Shown here piece by piece: positions 54,501-63,609 of a stretch of 64,000 bases of DNA (its first letter is position 1; every line of letters starts with the position of its first letter). The notes beneath the pieces are model-generated. The model did no database searches. It had not been told where the DNA came from and worked only from the letters and a program-made list of their open reading frames with translations. Origin of the DNA: Parelaphostrongylus tenuis (taxonomy: Eukaryota; Nematoda; Chromadorea; Rhabditida; Metastrongylidae); contig JAHQIW010000834.1 of NCBI GenBank assembly GCA_019055375.1, positions 56,759 to 120,758 of the forward strand, in the 5' to 3' direction. A program made the translations under genes and the position numbers.

Positions 54501-55592
54501 TTCAAATTTTGTGCTTCTTTCACACAGTATCGGTTATTACAAATTAATGAGAATGTCTCAGAAATATTTCCAAAAGATACTCCCACAGTAAAGCTAATTA
54601 TGGTACATTAAATTTTAATTTACTCTTCGGATGTCGAATGATGACAATAGACAAAATTGAGCATCGAGTTTCGATACGCTACTGCTGGAAGCGACAACTT
54701 TCGACAAAAGTGGCTACGAAGGAGATCTGTGGTCTCGAAGGTGAAGGAAACTCTACGGCGAGCAGCTGAACTGAGGATGATACCAAACTTCGCACCGCAA
54801 AGAAAGCTAAGGAAAAGTTTGATGAATTGGGAGGATTCAAGGCCTTGCAGCATCCAGCCGACAGTTCAGATGCTGCGCCGCTCGCTTATGGTTTTTTCCT
54901 CTCAATGGAACATTTCCTGCATGCACGCCGATTCGAGACATTTCTTCAAGTTATAGGGGCATGTCAGGAGTTTTTTTGATTCAAAGCTCAAAGAATGGCT
55001 ATTTCGAACAATTCCGGAAGCTTACAGATTGTTGAGAGAAGATTGTGAATAATAATCGTCTTTATTATGATTATAATTATTAATGTTTTTGATTGAATTT
55101 ACGCATAAATTTTGAATTTTCAGCGGGTATCAAAGAACTTCTTCCGCAACTAATACTGGCTAAACGTTTTTTTCCCCCTTATCCTTTTCGTCTTCTTTTA
55201 GCACATTCGCAAGCTGTCATCATACATAGACATTAACCATTGTTAGCCATGTTCATACGAGCTTTCTATTGAGGTAACAAACTCTGACAATGATTTACAT
55301 ATAGTTGAGATATAGATGAAAGAAAGCTAATCCCTTTTCACTATGTGAAACCATTGCATAGTGTAAACTCCGCATCCTAGACGTTGTACAATTCGGCTGC
55401 TATATACGCGTATTTTTATGCAGTATGTAAAAGAATGAAACTGCTGATATTTCAGCACCAATGAGAGACGGTGTCCATCAGTTTGCTGCTGAAGAAGGCG
55501 AAGAAGGTTGGATGATGATGAAACGAGTCGATGAAGAATCCTCTGCTGCGACTTTTATCTCCATCAGCACGACTGCTTATCCTACTCTTTAG
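48598..55592 (+). CDS. Coiled-coil gene, four exons through the stop codon
   Basis: Exon 48598-49087 (start approximate; acceptors at 48545, 48584 and 48597 are possible) encodes a long Arg/Glu/Gln-rich helix: IERQREQQRRREYEQRR, then RREEERRREQEQRQREEE, typical of a charged coiled coil. It ends in an acidic stretch (DDDVPTPNLDDWDYKSD) at donor ACG|GTGAGC. Exons 53585-53714 (TERMETQTLSGITKAIEIA), 54014-54129 (GEDDYWDHSVKNDYEDM) and 55456-55592 (MRDGVHQFAAEEGEEGW ... TAYPTL, stop) follow. All have good TTCAG/CTAG acceptors and GT donors, and the phases agree at all three junctions. The family is not recognised; single long charged helices of this kind occur in cytoskeletal and scaffold proteins. 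5' exons are missing. AATAAA occurs at 55823. Confidence 0.75.
49295..49492 (-). repeat. tRNA-derived SINE, family C, copy 4 (intronic)
   Basis: Reverse-complement copy in intron 1 of the coiled-coil gene. It has 3' part cttcttcttgaacgtcgtag, body gatagcgtggctgtggtgtt and head ctcggccacgacgccc. Confidence 0.65.
50095..50290 (-). repeat. SINE family C fragment, possibly fused to family A
   Basis: The run cataaacgttgtagaatcc and tctcggggatagccaggc matches family C in reverse orientation. The adjoining gttctctctcgcgttcatgg at 50095 resembles the plus-strand B-box region of family A. It may be a composite of two insertions. Confidence 0.45.
50915..51700. mobile_element. Foldback element, family G, copy 3 (longest symmetry)
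   Basis: A palindrome of roughly 750-780 bases is centred near 51310, in intron 1 of the coiled-coil gene. Paired marks include gtcgaatttgattccaacgg (51118) with ccgttggaatcaaattcgat (51446), cgccggttttcc with cgaaaaccggcg, and ggccaattcacg with cgtgaattggcc. The outer right end (aatttttcatttgtcccc) matches the terminus of copy 1. The ORFs at 51116-51340 and 51296-51487 are products of the symmetry. Confidence 0.7.
51705..52885. other. Intron sequence, unassigned
   Basis: Remainder of intron 1 of the coiled-coil gene; no repeat or opposite-strand gene was recognised. Confidence 0.3.
52890..53345 (+). repeat. Penelope-like element scrap with terminal motif (intronic)
   Basis: The reading YITNTLAKRKVICARIKEH (52896 on) is a decayed GIY-YIG signature. 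About 400 bases later cttgaagaaggcaaaaccg and ccggaacgtaagctg match the PLE terminal motif seen at 20560 and 29755. It lies in sense orientation within intron 1 of the coiled-coil gene, just upstream of its second exon. Confidence 0.5.
54464..55153 (+). mobile_element. Internally deleted mariner in intron 3
   Basis: TA-flanked (54462-54463 and 55154-55155), 690 bp. Terminal repeats of about 40 bases: left ggagaaaaagttcttatctc, right, as reverse complement, cggaagaagttctttgatac, each followed by gaaaattcaaa. Inside, the plus strand keeps the third-Asp region and C-terminus of a mariner transposase (ELGGFKALQHPADSSDAAP, FFLSMEHFLHARRFETF, then DSKLKEWLFRTI) in broken frames; consensus SPDLAPSDY has lost its Asp residues. 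A solo end of the same type lies at 8900-8995. It sits between the last two exons of the coiled-coil gene. Confidence 0.75.
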
Positions 55593-55644
55593 GATATGAT
55601 AAACGCCTCTTCTTTAAGTCGTTTCCGCAACTTAAGACCATAAA

Positions 55645-55779
55645 ATGGCCTATCTTGTTGACAACAGAAGGAACGAATTTCCTCTTCATCACTCGGCACA
55701 CCCGAGTATATCTCTTTCCCGCAGCTTTAAAAATATGAGCGAGACCTCCAACCGAGTGGTCACAGTAATTATAATCATT
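55645..55779 (+). CDS. Candidate first exon
   Basis: The plus frame from ATG reads MAYLVDNRRNEFPLHH, then SRSFKNMSETSNRVVTV, and ends at a strong donor (ATCATT then GTAAGTACATG) in phase 0. It has a short hydrophobic end (VVTVIIII). It begins 53 bases after the stop of the coiled-coil gene, so it would be a close downstream gene or part of that gene's 3' UTR. No following exon was identified. Confidence 0.27.
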
Positions 55780-55956
55780 GTAAGTACATGTCTCCAAGTT
55801 ACTACACGATATGAGCATTTCCAATAAATAACTGTTCTGCTTTGACGCTATGAACTCAGTCTACAATGATCGCTGTTGATAGCACACATTACCGGGTATT
55901 ATCACTATTTGTACATCTCTTGTCAACATTGTCGCCTATATTTATTTTCTCCAATT

Positions 55957-56151
55957 ATGGCCTCATTTGTCCCACTTATCGTTATTTTATTACTTTGGAT
56001 TTCAGTTCTTTTTCGATATTACGACAAAACAAGGAGTTTCTTGAAAGAACGATGTTACTTGTTTGCGATGAAAACCGACTCATTTTTATTGTCAATGAAA
56101 CTACTTGTTATTAGCAAAAAGGTGAATGATAATCAAAGTTATTTTGAATAA
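55957..56151 (+). CDS. Small ORF with N-terminal membrane segment
   Basis: The ATG-started frame MASFVPLIVILLLWISVLF gives one strong hydrophobic helix followed by a basic segment (YYDKTRSFLKER), the pattern of an N-terminal membrane anchor. A donor (AAAAAG then GTGAAT) lies near 56122. It is unsupported by any family match and could be chance. Confidence 0.2.
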   Translation: MASFVPLIVILLLWISVLFRYYDKTRSFLKERCYLFAMKTDSFLLSMKLLVISKKVNDNQSYFE

Positions 56152-56324
56152 AAGTAAGGTATCTTTGTGAATGCCTACGATCACTCACAAGATCTCCTAA
56201 AAGGGAGGACTTGCTCTTTGTATTTCTCTGTAAGCAAGAGCAAGCAATTCACTTTTCCAGATCTTGAAAGGGCTATGTTAATCAGCCTATGCGTTGAATA
56301 TTTTCATAAGCCTAGATATAGGTG

Positions 56325-56580
56325 CTTGTGTTACAGTGGTTTTCGATGCTATGCACCTCACCCGAGGTCTCACGTTCGATCGCCTTGTCCCAGATTCACC
56401 AAGCCCTCCATCCTTTTGGAGTCGGCTAAATGCCAAAGAACTTGTCTGCATAAACACTGACTGATCGCTACTGCATATGACACATATGAATTCGATCATG
56501 TCTACGGTTTTTCTGCCTGTCAAGAATGAAGTTCAATGCATGACGAATTCCGCAGGGATTGGTTAACAGCGAGCACTTTG
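56325..56580 (+). repeat. tRNA-derived SINE, family A, copy 8
   Basis: The family order is kept: A-box-like tgcttgtgttacagtggttt, B-box-like cacgttcgatcgcc, body ccatccttttggagtcgg, and 3' end atgacgaattccgcagggat. Confidence 0.65.
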
Positions 56581-56589
56581 CTCTCTATC

Positions 56590-57735
56590 ACATCAACTCC
56601 ATATTATTATACAATCCTGGACCCAAGCTTTGGTGTTGTTCAGACGAAATCATCTACACAGAGCTTTCGGCTAATGAAAGCCTGATAGGTTTTACATCAA
56701 TAAACTAATCTGAATCATGGATTTGGCTCATGTGGTATTGCAAGGTAATTGACTCTTACATGTCGTAACACATCAAAAATCGACGGTCAGTCGGTGACCG
56801 ATCAAATACCATAAACACCAACCGGTTTACGATTAATTCGATACGTAAATATTCCACAAAGTAGCTATCAGTTTGTCCCAACTCTGACTGAAAAACTCTA
56901 GCGTGAGATCTTGGAAATACTTGGTCAAATGAACTCTGCACCAACGTGACAAATATCCAAAATGGTAGGAACTGATTAGAGCCTAGTGTCTTTATTCGAG
57001 TGAAAAGCAGATCAAGACTGAATGAGAGTAGCAGAAAAAAATTGTGGAGGAAACCCATGAGTTTGCAATTTGGAGGTAATTCGAAAGTATTTGAGGTACT
57101 TAAGCAACGCGATTCTCCATCAACTTATTGAGCCAGCGGTTCTTTTCGTCTTTTAATACAAAAATTATATATCACTATACAGGATTTTATCATCTCATTC
57201 CTACCCTTTGGGCACTATAGGCTTATGTGTCAATCATCCGCTTTGAAATACGCCAATCAACTGACCCCTTTTCCCTAATCCAAAATTTTTTTATCTCTTC
57301 CTTGCTTTCTGCTGTCTGAATGACACAACGATAATCTTTAAAAAAATCCTGTGAGCACCTCGTTTTCAAAAATTATACGAAAAAAAGATGTACTGACATA
57401 GGTTTGCATAGATATCACGCTCCAACCAAAAGTCCTCTTCAGGGCGGAAGGGGCTTATATTCTGCGGTTGCAAATGTTAAAATTGTTTTCTAGCTCTTCT
57501 AAAGGTAGGAGATCATCTTCAAGAAGACTGTGATTACTCCCATCTATTAAGTGCTAAGTTGCTCAGATATCAAGTGGAAGTTCACAACTAGCTATTCCGA
57601 TTTAAACCAGGGGCTAGTAGAAGATTTAAGACTTTATTTTGGATTTATAATTCCTGATAAATCTATACAACTGGCAACACAGTCGAAACCTATCGTTTCG
57701 AGTGTTTTCTTAAGACCATGCTCAAATTTCAGTAA
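56590..57735. other. Unassigned; possible PLE coding scrap at the end
   Basis: No exon was recognised. Near 57735-57690 the minus strand reads KFEHGLKKTLE, similar to KFECGLNKALE beside the hammerhead repeat at 30330. That suggests a decayed PLE 5' coding region. Confidence 0.3.
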
Positions 57736-57793
57736 ACCAGATAATCATTTTCGAGCCACGCATGTGGTCCGTGGTATAGGGCTGGCTTATAGA

Positions 57794-57837
57794 GCGCGAT
57801 ACACGTGTTTCGACCTTGACGGTCTCATCAGTCGGGC
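57794..57837 (-). ncRNA. Hammerhead ribozyme, intact core
   Basis: Minus strand, 44 nt: stem I strand GCCCGA, core CTGATGA, stem II GACC-GTCAA-GGTC (four perfect pairs), GAAA, a very short stem III (AC with GT around loop ACGT), cleavage triplet GTA, then TCGCGC closing stem I with one mismatch. All invariant core bases are present. Short stem III is typical of the hammerheads found in PLEs and some retrozymes, which often act as dimers. Predicted cleavage is after the A at position 57800. Confidence 0.75.
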
Positions 57838-58195
57838 GGTACCCTGTCGTCTCTAGCCAATCCACTCGGGACGCTCAGTCCCTTATACTAAGATTAGACG
57901 ATTGCCGAACATTTTACACTGTAAGTCAAGTGAAATTATTACTGAACAGACAGTGTTGTGCACTCGATTGCTCTTGGCTGGCATCGATAATATGTCATAC
58001 CTTTCGAAGGTATGATATATATGACATATGAAAGACATGATATATCAGCGATACCAGACAAGAACAAACAAGTACACATCACTGTCTGTTCAGTGATAAT
58101 TTGTTGACTTACAGTGTAAAATGTTCGTCGTCGCCTAATCGTAATACAGGGGATTGAGCGCCCCGAGGGGATTGGCTAGAGACGAAAGAGGTATC

Positions 58196-58240
58196 GCCCG
58201 ACTGATGAGACTGTCAAGACTGTCAACACGTGTATCGGGC
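58196..58240 (+). ncRNA. Degenerate hammerhead in the opposite arm
   Basis: Plus strand: stem I GCCCGA and TCGGGC pair perfectly and CTGATGA is intact. The GAAA element after stem II has become TCAA, which should abolish activity. Cleavage triplet GTA is kept. Confidence 0.6.
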
Positions 58241-58304
58241 TCCATAAGTCAGCCCTATATAACAGTCCACATTCGCGGCTCAAAAATAATTATCTGGCAT
58301 ACAA

Positions 58305-59810
58305 TCGAAAACCTACCTTGGAAGACATCGATGCACGGGTAAAAATCGTATTTTCACTGCTTAGAGTAATCAAACTCATAACATAGTTCAAAATAATGTG
58401 CTGAATTATCATAGTCTGCTGATTGAGAATAAGGTTAGTTTCGCAGAAAAACAGACCTTGTTTACTAAATAATGCACACTGCCATCGACATCGTGAAATT
58501 ATTGAGAACGAATCTGCGTGATGAGAGGTACGAGTTCAGACGTGACTTTACTTTGCAGATATCCACATAGATGTTGCGGCCCTAGTCCGGGAGGTTACAA
58601 TATTGATTAACCCAGTGACGTACATCAAGCAGCTTTAATGCCCAGGTCAGAAAACAGATCTTGTCATGGAATGATGATGCATGTACCACTATATTTGCGT
58701 GAATCAGTCCTAGGAACGATTTAAACGGCAAGAGGCAATGAGCCAGAAAAGACCTCACGGCATAGTTATTTCGCACTGAAAATCCAGTCCAGCGATGAAG
58801 AGAGTTTATGATGACCTTGGCATTATTTACTTGCCATGGTTTTAAATAAACAATCGACGGAAGAAAAAAACGTCAACAGGGCGCTTTGAAGTCTTACGCA
58901 GCTGAAATTTGTAAAGAAGTAAGCCTGCAAATATCACATGCAAATTCTTAAGACCTGACCTCAAAACGAGCAGCCCTATAGAACCGCCTTTTACGAACTT
59001 TCAACTCCATCGTTCTCTTCCGTTCAAATAGGTGTTTTCCAGTATTCGTCGAAGCATTACTTTTGCGATTATTGCTAATTCAACATAGACAAGACTTGGA
59101 AATCAGTGTCCCTTTCAAAGCGCTACCTAGCATCCGTCACACTTTCTTGGCTATTCTGAATGATGTTTTCCATTTAAGATGACTTTTTCCCGACATTACA
59201 CCTTATCTTGGACTAGTTCAGTAGGAGTTCAAAGCAGCTGACAATTGGTTGATGATCTTTCTGCTATATCATACTTTGACGGTTGATTTGTTCTCGTATA
59301 GATAATGGCATTTTTCGCCCTTTCAATTTCATCTTCTCATCTTCTGAAAAATATAACAATCAAAAATATGTACTGGAATAGAAGTGGCATTACAACAGAT
59401 TGTTTTATAGCATCATGACTGTCACAACAGTGCTGAGACACGAGCAGAACTTGCAAAGTTCAAGTTAGCTTGGGGTGATAAGCCTACCTGAAGCTCTGAG
59501 TTTAACTCCTTTTTCAGCATTTTCTAGTCACCTTCTACTTCTTGCTCTGCATAAAAAGTGCAGGCGCTAAAAATAAGTTAAACATTATTCGGCAGTATTT
59601 TCATTTTCATTACTCGGCTTTGAATGCGGCTGGATAAGTTTGCAGGTTCTGCTACTGTCTAAGCAATAATAGCCAACGACCCTCGTGAAAGAAAAAAACT
59701 TCGTGAATTTCTCTACTTCTCAGATTTCAGCAGGCAAAATTATTTCTTCTGAAAGTTTTTCCTTAAAACTTCTGAAGATCATTTTTCAACGGCTTGGTGA
59801 CTGATGATAC
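58305..59810. other. Unassigned 1.5-kb block
   Basis: No exon or repeat was recognised. Confidence 0.25.
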
Positions 59811-59814
59811 AGCT

Positions 59815-59995
59815 CTGCGAAATTCGGAAGGGCGCATATGGAGCAGAGGTTGGAGGTGAACTACACTATACACGTGACGGTTGGTTCCATCCCACGCTCC
59901 ATTATCATAAAGCTTTCCATCCATCAGGACTCGCTGGTGACAATGCATGGCAATCCATAAGAGATTGATCAACGTCTACCGCTCTCTTTTTTATT
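59815..59995 (+). repeat. tRNA-derived SINE, family A, internally deleted copy 9
   Basis: The A-box-like gggcgcatatggagcagagg, B-box-like acggttggttccatccc and 3' end gcatggcaatccataagag are in order, but the central 100 or so bases of the body are missing. Confidence 0.5.
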
Positions 59996-59999
59996 CAAT

Positions 60000-60560
60000 G
60001 TTCGCATAGCCTTTTATTGTTTCAACACTCTGTCGTAATAAAGGAATTATTGGGTGTGGAGGTGCATAGTGGGCTTCGTCCTGCAGGGTAATCACTCGAA
60101 ATATGAAGATGCCCGATATTTTCATCTTTAGGTCCAGATAAGAATAAATCCCTGTTAGAAATCTCGCAGACTAATTCATGGAGACCAACCATTCAACCAC
60201 GTAAGTATAAAGATGCTTCGAAACTGTCACATCGAGTATACTTTACAGTGACGCGAAAAGGAGCAGATGACTTTTTGTGCTACCAGATTGTCACCTTTTA
60301 TTGAATTACTGAAAATATTGAATGAAGTGATGTACTGGATCTTCTAACAGCGTAGAGGTGTCATAGCAGCTCATCCAAACTTTCACCGTGATTCCAACTT
60401 TCAACGCCATCGCTACTTAGTAGCCTGATAATTTTTTTGCATCAATGCTCATTTTTTTCTATTGTAATTGGGGTTATTGCCAAAAAGCTGTTTCATGTTG
60501 GAGAATATCCTAATGGCTTCAGCCAGTGGGACTATTTTTTATTCATTTGCACGACCCGCT
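60000..60560. other. Unassigned sequence
   Basis: No exon or repeat was recognised. Confidence 0.25.
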
Positions 60561-60564
60561 ATCA

Positions 60565-60782
60565 TATTTATTGGACAGATCCATTACCTCTAGCACTCGA
60601 TACGTTTTCCACCATCTTCTTGAACGACATAGAATAGTGGTCGAGCATGTCTCCTTACAATCCCAAGGATAGCCTGGCCGTGGTGTTTCATTATTGACTG
60701 CCGGAGAGGGTTGCGATTGGGAATCAGTCTCACACCGTATCGTGATGAGCATCACAGCCAGTCGGCGCCCCATCTCAGTGAA
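60565..60782 (-). repeat. tRNA-derived SINE, family C, copy 6
   Basis: Reverse-complement copy. The 3' end is attggacagatccattacctc, the body includes gatagcctggccgtggtgtt, and the head ends cagtcggcgcccc. Confidence 0.65.
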
Positions 60783-60859
60783 CTGGGATACCGTAAAGTA
60801 ACGTCCTCCATAGACACCTCTGGTCAATCACGACCATGCTGAAAGCGTGAACATCTGCA

Positions 60860-61450
60860 AAACTCTTCTGTTGTCACCGAATAGGCAGGACTTTCTTAAG
60901 TCGATCATCATTGGAAATTAGTCCTGGGTCTACTATAGAGCAATAGGCGTCGCGCCTACTGGCTGCATCGCAGCAAAGGGACGTAAGCCTCACCAAAGCC
61001 CAAATTCCATGCTTGAAGATTACACTCTCGGTTTTTTGGGACTGGCAGAGCGTACTGCTTTTGGAAACTGCTCGACGACAAGCAGGCAGTCAATATCGAC
61101 GTCTACGGGAGAAACTTCACAAGTTGGACGCAGTAGAGCGTCCGAAACGATTCACCGTCGCTCTTTTCCAGAGTAAACGCTCAGCCTACCTTACAGAGTC
61201 ACACGTTACATGCCGCAGAAACTGTACTGGACCACGGTTCCACATCCACTGTATAGCCGTGATACTGTTATATCGTATTATCATCTTTTCCGCTCTGCGA
61301 AGCAGCATTTGCGGAAGAGAAATTTGAAGACCATGACTACCATAAAAGTTAGCTCACCGACTGCTTTGATCTGCCTTAGGAAGGAGCCATCCAGTCTTCG
61401 CCCCACAGATTATTGCATATATTCAACCATGACGGTGCTTAAATTGCTAA
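60860..61450 (+). pseudogene. mariner transposase relic
   Basis: The plus strand reads SVFWDWQSVLLLE (consensus SVWWDWKGVLYYELL), then, after frameshifts, DVYGRNF. Later comes LYWTTVPHPLYSRDTVIS with YYHLFRSAKQHL, the third-Asp region (consensus HPPYSPDLAPSDYHLFRSMQHFL), where the catalytic Asp positions read RDT and S. It ends with a decayed NHDGA.F block near 61430. At least three frame changes are present. The first catalytic Asp is not clear. It is a dead copy of a mariner unlike the 42673 element. Confidence 0.7.
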
Positions 61451-61496
61451 CTATTGAGTTCACGACTGACAACTGAATTGATAAAAGTGTCGAAAT

Positions 61497-61618
61497 ATGG
61501 CAGAATCTATGGAGCTATCCCATTACATTATTGTTAGAAAGGCTTTATGTGCTCTAAATCAAAGCTTTAGAACCAATCATATCATCACAAGCATGGTGCT
61601 TGATCAAACCCGGTGAGT
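61497..61618 (+). CDS. Small ORF or candidate first exon
   Basis: The ATG frame MAESMELSHYIIVRKALC runs 39 codons to TGA. A good donor, CCCG then GTGAGTAGC, lies at 61613, and an acceptor (CATTCTTTAG) 32 bases later opens the exon at 61645. But the reading phases of the two pieces do not match and 32 bases is very short for an intron, so the pairing is doubtful. Confidence 0.25.
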
Positions 61619-61644
61619 AGCTTGCACGGTCTTTCATTCTTTAG

Positions 61645-61919
61645 ATGTCCATGAATCTGTGCCACACTTGGCGGAGAAAAGGCCACACTCTCCATACGAA
61701 GTGACATTGCTTCTGCCTGGTTGTCTCAAGACTTTAAATATAGTCAACACTTTACGAAATTCAGAAGGTGATAAAGTTCTCAAGCAACTGCTCAATCAGC
61801 GCAAAAAATGGTCAAATACTCTCGTGGAGAATAGATGCAAGGAAACGAATCAGTTGCAAGAACTTCTCGAATCACTCATTACAGTTTTAAAAAAAAGAGC
61901 CTATAAAATCAAAACGTAA
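61645..61919 (+). CDS. Candidate terminal exon, helical protein
   Basis: After acceptor CATTCTTTAG the frame is open for about 90 codons to TAA. It reads VHESVPHLAEKRPHSPYE, then VTLLLPGCLKTLNIVNTL, then a charged helical part (GDKVLKQLLNQRKKW, NRCKETNQLQELLESL, LKKRAYKIKT). The second half has coiled-coil-like heptads. Composition and length argue for real coding sequence; the family is unknown and the upstream exon unresolved. Confidence 0.42.
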
Positions 61920-61924
61920 TCGTC

Positions 61925-62385
61925 CTTCGCCAGTTTTACACTAGTTTTAGTAATATTTTTGTCGCAAAAATCTGTAACTCAAAAACATAATTTTTGACAG
62001 CAATGCTTAATCTTGAACAAGAAAGCGAGCATTGTAATCCCATAATTGCGGCATCCCAGTCATCATTGACGTCTTTGCTGTTCCATAGTGAGCAATAAAA
62101 AAGCGATTTTTGGTAAATCAAGCCAGTTAGAAAATACAGGATAGATCACTGCCCGGTGACCATAGTCCTGTTTACTTACGCAATAAAACGTAAATCACTT
62201 ATCCCATTGTTTTTTGTTTTTTTCGCTGAGTAACTGCAAAATGAAACTCGAATTGTTGTTCAATGATCTACTGAGAGTTCATCTGATCAGGCTAGGTCAC
62301 TCAAGCTCAACTGAGTCTGTTTGATTCAAATTGATCTCAGCCAGATCCCCTTTTGCTCATTATCTAACCATGAATTTTAAATTGT
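61925..62385. other. Unassigned sequence
   Basis: Downstream flank of the candidate exon; no repeat was recognised. Confidence 0.25.
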
Positions 62386-62392
62386 AGGACTT

Positions 62393-62475
62393 AGGGGCAT
62401 AGTGGTTAGAGATGCCATGTAGTGACACACTTTGTCTACTCCTTGAAAGATTTATCTTAGGATAATTTCCTATCC
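62393..62475 (+). repeat. tRNA-like SINE head fragment
   Basis: The run taggggcatagtggttagag followed by atgccatgtagtgacacac resembles the A-box half of the family A tRNA head. The body that follows does not match well. Confidence 0.35.
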
Positions 62476-62479
62476 CTTG

Positions 62480-63110
62480 AAGTCCCGGAGAGAAGTTAAC
62501 CTAAACAACATTCAGTAACATTCACAAAGTGAAATATTTGAGTGGAAGCCAAAGAAACACGCAAATTCATAGATTTTCATAGTCACTCAACTCTTGAGCA
62601 ATCTTTCAATCTCTTAAGAATTCTCCTTTACCTCTGCTTTCTTTTATTATGTAACACACTCAGCCCACAACTTTGCATTTGGAAAATTCCGATTCCGTTG
62701 TAGAAATTCAATGAGATGTACGGATACAACACTGTTCCACTATACCCACTCAATGACACGCACTTATAATCTGGTTTCTTTCTCCAATATTGAATTCGAC
62801 CAGCCGCTTAGCGAAGGCTTATGCGAAACGCGATCGCTGTTGATTAGCAAAAAGTCACAATAAGTACAGTAACATGTAAGTAGTATTATGCTGGCAGAAA
62901 ACACTGCAGATATTACAATTCGAATATTTAACAGCTTCATTCATAAATACTTTTCTCAGAATTGATATATCGATCACTTGTAATTCTATTAATTAATGAA
63001 TGACTCCAGCTGATTCACTAAAGTTCAATCATCCGTGCCCCTAGTTACATGACTTCAATGGTCTTTGATCGCTTGAGTGACACGAAAGAACCATTTTTTT
63101 GTAAGAAGCT
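62480..63110. other. Unassigned sequence
   Basis: No exon or repeat was recognised. Confidence 0.25.
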
Positions 63111-63119
63111 GTTTTGTTT

Positions 63120-63560
63120 TCATCGTTCAGTGCTGCCTAAAAGTAGCTTGCTGCACTGGTGTCTTAAAATTTCAGTATTCTTATGAGTCGACTTCTCAAA
63201 AATTTTAAGCTTTTTTTTACTGAAGGCGGTATGAAAACTATTTCTAATTGCTTGCGGCTCCTTAGCTGGAGGTTCAGGCAAATTGACGTGCACAGTAAAA
63301 TCTGTAAGTGTACTCAAGTACGTTCATGAGGACCTGGATAGGTAATCCTTCTGACAAAGAACAGATCAGAATCTCCTTTCTTGAATTGCACTGGGCCTCA
63401 CAAGCGTGTACATACAAGATAATGCAAAACTCTCCCATCCCATAGAGTTGACCGACCAATTTTCCAGTTGCCGAATCAAAAAGTGGGTACTCACCACGGC
63501 AAGGTTGCCAAAAACTGATGAGTTCAGCATCTTTGCCCGAAAGGCCATGTCAATGGCACA
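63120..63560 (-). CDS. Candidate coding region with two open frames
   Basis: Minus strand. From about 63560 a frame reads GKDAELISFWQPCRGEYPLF, then DSATGKLVGQLYGMGEFC, then RKEILICSLSEGLPIQ. At a possible splice (CTATCCAG then GTCCTC, acceptor CACTTACAG 32 bases on) it gives way to downstream sequence open in two frames. One of them reads VHVNLPEPPAKEPQ, then RNSFHTAFSKKKLKIFEKS, to a TGA at 63120, but phase would favour the other. Either a short intron or a frameshift is needed. No domain is recognised. A plus ORF (63406-63603) over the same bases is less protein-like. Confidence 0.35.
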
Positions 63561-63609
63561 CTATACCACACCAGAACCCAACGACCTTTTGGGCCGAAAG
63601 TGAATAGAT

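Larger units (their letters stand above)
57738..58299. repeat. 560-bp palindrome of hammerhead-bearing terminal repeats, family E
   Basis: Two arms of about 275 bases are inverted around 58015. Collinear marks: ccagataatcattttcgagc with its reverse complement near 58275-58296, atacacgtgtttcg with cacgtgtatcgg, tctagccaatccactcggga with gaggggattggctaga, and attttacactgtaagtcaa with ttgacttacagtgtaaaat. Each arm carries a hammerhead motif and matches the repeat at 30341-30680. Inverted PLE terminal repeats with hammerheads are known from other animals; assignment of this one to PLE is by its PLE-like flank and is inference. Confidence 0.7.
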
